8,703 nt of DNA from Anaerolineae bacterium (GTDB lineage: Bacteria > Chloroflexota > Anaerolineae > B4-G1): contig JAUWOI010000161.1 in assembly GCA_030612185.1 (NCBI GenBank), positions 1 to 8,703 on the forward strand. Reading direction: 5' to 3'. Each line of letters starts with the position of its first letter. Within the stretch, counting starts at the first letter, position 1. This document shows positions 6,280 to 8,703 of this stretch, piece by piece. Under the pieces are notes generated by a model. That model did not search any database. It had not been told where the DNA came from and was given only the letters and a program-made list of their open reading frames with translations. Both the position numbers and the translations under genes were made by a program.

Positions 6280-7563
6280 ATGCTCACTGATCTTGAGAAA
6301 AGAGTGTTGTCTCTGGTGGATGAGGACGAGGTGATCCGCTGGACGCAGGAGTTAGTGCGTATCCCCAGTATCTATCGCCCGGAGAAGGGCGAGGCCGAGG
6401 AACCGGCCGCCCGCTGGGTGGAGGCCCGGCTCGAGGAGATCGGCTTGGAGACGGCGTTCGAGTTCGTCGAGCCAGGGCGGCCCAATGTGATCGGCATCTG
6501 GCGCGGCACGGAGGGAGGCAAGACCCTCATGTTTGAGGGTCACACCGACGTCGTCACCGAAGGAGACGCGAGCCAGTGGACGTATCCTCCCTTCGGGGCC
6601 GAGATCGTGAATGGCAAGATGTACGGTCGAGGCGCGAACGATATGAAGGGCGGCCTGGTGGCGGCCTTATGCGCCATCAAGGCTATCGTCGAAAGTGGCG
6701 TCAAACTGGGCGGCGATATCCTCATCGGCGCCGTGTGCGACGAGGAAGGCCGCATGATCGGCATCAAACACTTCGTCAAGCAGGGTTGGGCTGATAACGT
6801 AGATGCGGCCATCATTTGCGAGCCGGAGGAGAACCACCTCTGCATCAGCCAAAAGGGCGTCATGTGGATGCGGGTCACGGCGACAGGCAAAATGGCCCAC
6901 GGTGCTATGCCGCTCACTGGCGTCAACTCGGCCTACCCTATGGCCGAATTCCTGGCGGCGATGCGTGAACTGGAAACAACACAGATCGCTGAACATGGCC
7001 AGCACGAGTTCCTGGGCCAGCCCAGCATCACCCCCACCACCCTGCGTTCTCCGGTGCGCGGCGAGCCGCAGAACAACGTCATGCCAGCGCAGACGGAGGT
7101 CGTATTGGACGTCCGCCTCATTCCTGGCCAATCGCCAGAAGAGATTGAGGCCAGGATCAAGGCCGCCTGCGATACCATCCACGCCAGGGACGAGCGGGTC
7201 GCCTTTGAGGTAGAGGTGCTGGAGGCGCGAGCACCAACCGCCACCGACCGGGACGAGCCGGTCGTCAAGGTGCTGGATCAGGCTTACCACGACCTGACCG
7301 GCAAGGAGCCGGTCTATGGTGGCGTGCCCGGTTCCACCGACGGCACGATTCTTTATAGTTGGGCCGGCGTCCCCATCGTCACCTGTGGTCCTGGCGACAT
7401 CTACATCCCCCATCACATAGACGAATGGCAGAGCCTGGACGAGTTGGTTGAAGCGACCAAACTCTACGTCGTGGCAGCGATGCGTTTTTTGGGCGTGGTG
7501 GAAGAGCAGAGTAAGAGTAAAGGTAGAGATAGGGTAACTCTTGTCCCAGATGAGGGTTTATAA
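6280..7563 (+). CDS. M20 family metallopeptidase/deacylase (ArgE/DapE/carboxypeptidase G2-like)
   Basis: This cytoplasmic di-zinc hydrolase cleaves an amide or peptide bond of a small acyl-amino acid or dipeptide. The 427 residues have the usual family length. The catalytic domain shows GHTDVV with H88 (metal) and D90, GANDMKGG with D121 (bridging metal ligand), CDEEG with the general base E155 and metal ligand E156, CEPEE near 180-184, and PHHIDE with H378/H379. The lid domain holds AHGA (H207), which contacts substrate in dimeric members. No signal peptide is visible. The start ATG 6280 has AGGGAG about 10 bases upstream. The last 17 residues (after about 410) are polar and extend past the usual end; they are encoded by a purine-rich repetitive stretch. 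The P1 peptidase gene follows after 13 bases. The exact substrate (acetyl-amino acid, succinyl-diaminopimelate, carnosine-like dipeptide) cannot be told from sequence alone. Confidence 0.9.
   Translation: MLTDLEKRVLSLVDEDEVIRWTQELVRIPSIYRPEKGEAEEPAARWVEARLEEIGLETAFEFVEPGRPNVIGIWRGTEGGKTLMFEGHTDVVTEGDASQWTYPPFGAEIVNGKMYGRGANDMKGGLVAALCAIKAIVESGVKLGGDILIGAVCDEEGRMIGIKHFVKQGWADNVDAAIICEPEENHLCISQKGVMWMRVTATGKMAHGAMPLTGVNSAYPMAEFLAAMRELETTQIAEHGQHEFLGQPSITPTTLRSPVRGEPQNNVMPAQTEVVLDVRLIPGQSPEEIEARIKAACDTIHARDERVAFEVEVLEARAPTATDRDEPVVKVLDQAYHDLTGKEPVYGGVPGSTDGTILYSWAGVPIVTCGPGDIYIPHHIDEWQSLDELVEATKLYVVAAMRFLGVVEEQSKSKGRDRVTLVPDEGL
7510..7536 (+). repeat. Degenerate six-base purine-rich repeat at the 3' end of the M20 gene
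   Basis: Four to five units of roughly GTA(A/G)RG with a six-base period lie just before the stop codon (units near 7511, 7517, 7523, 7529). They encode the polar C-terminal tail of the peptidase. The repeat is imperfect and short. Confidence 0.35.
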
Positions 7564-7576
7564 CTAGGGAAGCGCA

Positions 7577-8563
7577 ATGCACAACGCCGTTACCGATGTA
7601 GAAGGTATCAAGGTAGGGCACTATACTGACCATGAGGGCATCACCGGCTGTACGGTGGTGCTCTGCGAGGGCGGGGCCGTGGGCGGCGTGGACGTGCGCG
7701 GCTCCGCGCCCGCCACCCGCGAGACCGATCTGCTGCGCCCGATGAACTGGGTGCAAGAGGTTCACGCCGTGATAATCACCGGCGGCAGCGCCTATGGTCT
7801 GGACGCGGCGAGTGGTGTTATGCGCTACCTGGAAGAGCGCGAAATTGGCTTTAACGTCGGTGTGGGGGTGGTGCCCATCGTACCGGCGGCGGTGTTGTTC
7901 GACCTGGCCATCGGCGACCCGAAGGCCCGTCCCGACGCCGAGGCGGGCTACCAGGCCTGCCAATCGGCAACCGGCGGCCCGGTTGCCGAAGGCAGTATCG
8001 GCGCGGGGACGGGAGCCACGGTGGGCAAGTTGCTGGGGCCTAAGTTCGCCACCAAGAGCGGCCTGGGCACAGCCAGCGTCAAGATCGGGAAAGGCATCGT
8101 CGTGGGGGCCATCGTCGCCGTCAACGCCTTTGGCGACGTGGTGGATCCGGACAGCGGCGCTATCATCGCCGGCACGCGTAAGCCGGTGATCGGCGGGTTT
8201 GTGAACACCGTGAAGCGGATGCAGGGCGATCTGGGACAGACGCTCCTCGGTTTTGCCAACACCACGCTGGCCGTCGTTGCCACAAACACTTACCTGACGA
8301 AAGAGGCGGCCAACAAAGTGGCCCAGATGGCGCACGACGGCCTGGCGCGGTCCATCCGTCCGGTGCACACCATGTTCGACGGCGACACGGTCTTTGCCCT
8401 GGCCACCGGCAAGCCACCGAAGAAAGGCAGTGGTGCCAATCCCGCAGTCACCACAGCCGTGGGTATTGCTGCCGCCGAGGTGCTGGCCCAGGCTGTGGTA
8501 CAGGCGGCGCAACAAGCAGAGTCCCTGGGTGGCGTTCCGGCGGTCCGTGACTTGAAATCGTGA
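7577..8563 (+). CDS. P1/S58 family self-processing peptidase (DmpA/NylC-like N-terminal nucleophile hydrolase)
   Basis: Members of this family are made as one chain, cleave themselves, and use the new N-terminal Ser or Thr to hydrolyse amide bonds of beta-amino, D-amino or omega-amino acid compounds. The 328-residue protein has the expected length and the opening VEGIKVGHYTD and ITGGSAYGLDAASGV, which are family hallmarks. The likely cleavage point is N228/T229 in GFANTTLAVVATN (codons 8258-8263), giving an alpha chain of about 228 residues and a beta chain of about 100. From memory, the catalytic set of nylon hydrolase NylC is K189, N219, T267, D306 and D308. Relative to T229, K151, D268 and D270 keep the same spacing, and N183 is shifted by two. 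No signal peptide is seen. A weak AGGGAAG ribosome site precedes ATG 7577, 13 bases after the M20 stop, so the two are probably co-transcribed. The natural substrate is unknown. Confidence 0.88.
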   Translation: MHNAVTDVEGIKVGHYTDHEGITGCTVVLCEGGAVGGVDVRGSAPATRETDLLRPMNWVQEVHAVIITGGSAYGLDAASGVMRYLEEREIGFNVGVGVVPIVPAAVLFDLAIGDPKARPDAEAGYQACQSATGGPVAEGSIGAGTGATVGKLLGPKFATKSGLGTASVKIGKGIVVGAIVAVNAFGDVVDPDSGAIIAGTRKPVIGGFVNTVKRMQGDLGQTLLGFANTTLAVVATNTYLTKEAANKVAQMAHDGLARSIRPVHTMFDGDTVFALATGKPPKKGSGANPAVTTAVGIAAAEVLAQAVVQAAQQAESLGGVPAVRDLKS

Positions 8564-8703
8564 CCATCCGTCATAACTTAACGAAACAGTGTCTGTCAGT
8601 CGCCAAAATAGTGCCAAACAGACCTAAAATGGCCGGTTTTCGCACTTGGGGCCAGTCTAAACGCCCGATTTGCCCGAAAATCCGGGTTGCGTTGGCGAGA
8701 TTG
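8564..8703. other. Unassigned 3' region
   Basis: This stretch has no supported gene. It holds a GTCTGT/ACAGAC inverted pair (about 8591 and 8617) and two loosely similar segments starting CTAAA at 8624 and 8657. A frame from ATG 8629 stays open to the window edge for about 25 codons but has no ribosome site. No clear terminator follows the P1 peptidase gene. It could be the edge of a repeat or mobile element, or plain intergenic DNA. Confidence 0.4.

Noticed and set aside
7379..8617. 412-codon open frame on the minus strand
   Set aside because: It is antisense to the end of the M20 gene and all of the P1 peptidase gene; the His/Gly/Ala-rich product has no recognisable domain.
8663..8684. Terminator hairpin at the CCCG/CGGG pairs
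   Set aside because: The stem is short or bulged and no T run follows it.
8629..8703. Start of a further gene running off the right edge
   Set aside because: About 25 open codons with no ribosome site and no family similarity are not enough to call a gene.

Overview
The window is a GC-rich bacterial segment holding two divergent gene clusters that share one 173-base regulatory region (3451-3623). TTG and GTG starts occur alongside ATG, the Shine-Dalgarno sequences are good, and one intergenic gap carries a compact REP-like palindrome. I think a Chloroflexota (Anaerolineae-like) genome is the best guess. This rests on overall gene style and recall of similar palindromes in that phylum, not on a marker gene, so it is tentative.

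The leftward cluster (3450 down to the left edge) reads gntR - panB - panE - class III aminotransferase. It has gaps of only 10, 22 and 32 bases and looks like one operon. PanB and PanE are consecutive enzymes of pantoate synthesis (2-oxoisovalerate to ketopantoate to pantoate). The local FCD-type GntR protein is the obvious candidate regulator. The aminotransferase, cut by the window edge, is of the omega-amino-acid type and could supply or consume beta-alanine, the other half of pantothenate; that is inference. panC and panD are not in the window.

The rightward cluster (3624-8563) reads ecfA1 - ecfA2 - ecfT - M20 metallopeptidase - P1/S58 self-processing peptidase. The first three genes overlap and encode the complete energizing module of an ECF vitamin/micronutrient transporter, but no substrate-binding S component is visible. 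After an 87-base gap with the palindrome (which also resembles a terminator), an M20 amidohydrolase and a NylC/DmpA-type N-terminal nucleophile hydrolase follow.

The most notable observations are these. (1) Two near-consensus extended -10 promoters in the central region face each other, with predicted starts about 13 bases apart and an inverted repeat between them, which suggests a mutually exclusive switch. (2) EcfA2 has lost its H-loop histidine (Pro instead), and both ABC signature motifs are non-canonical, which suggests an asymmetric ATPase pair. (3) Pantoate synthesis, an omega-aminotransferase and two amidase/peptidase families able to release beta- or omega-amino acids occur together around an ECF transporter. 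No clear previously undescribed system could be proven from sequence alone.
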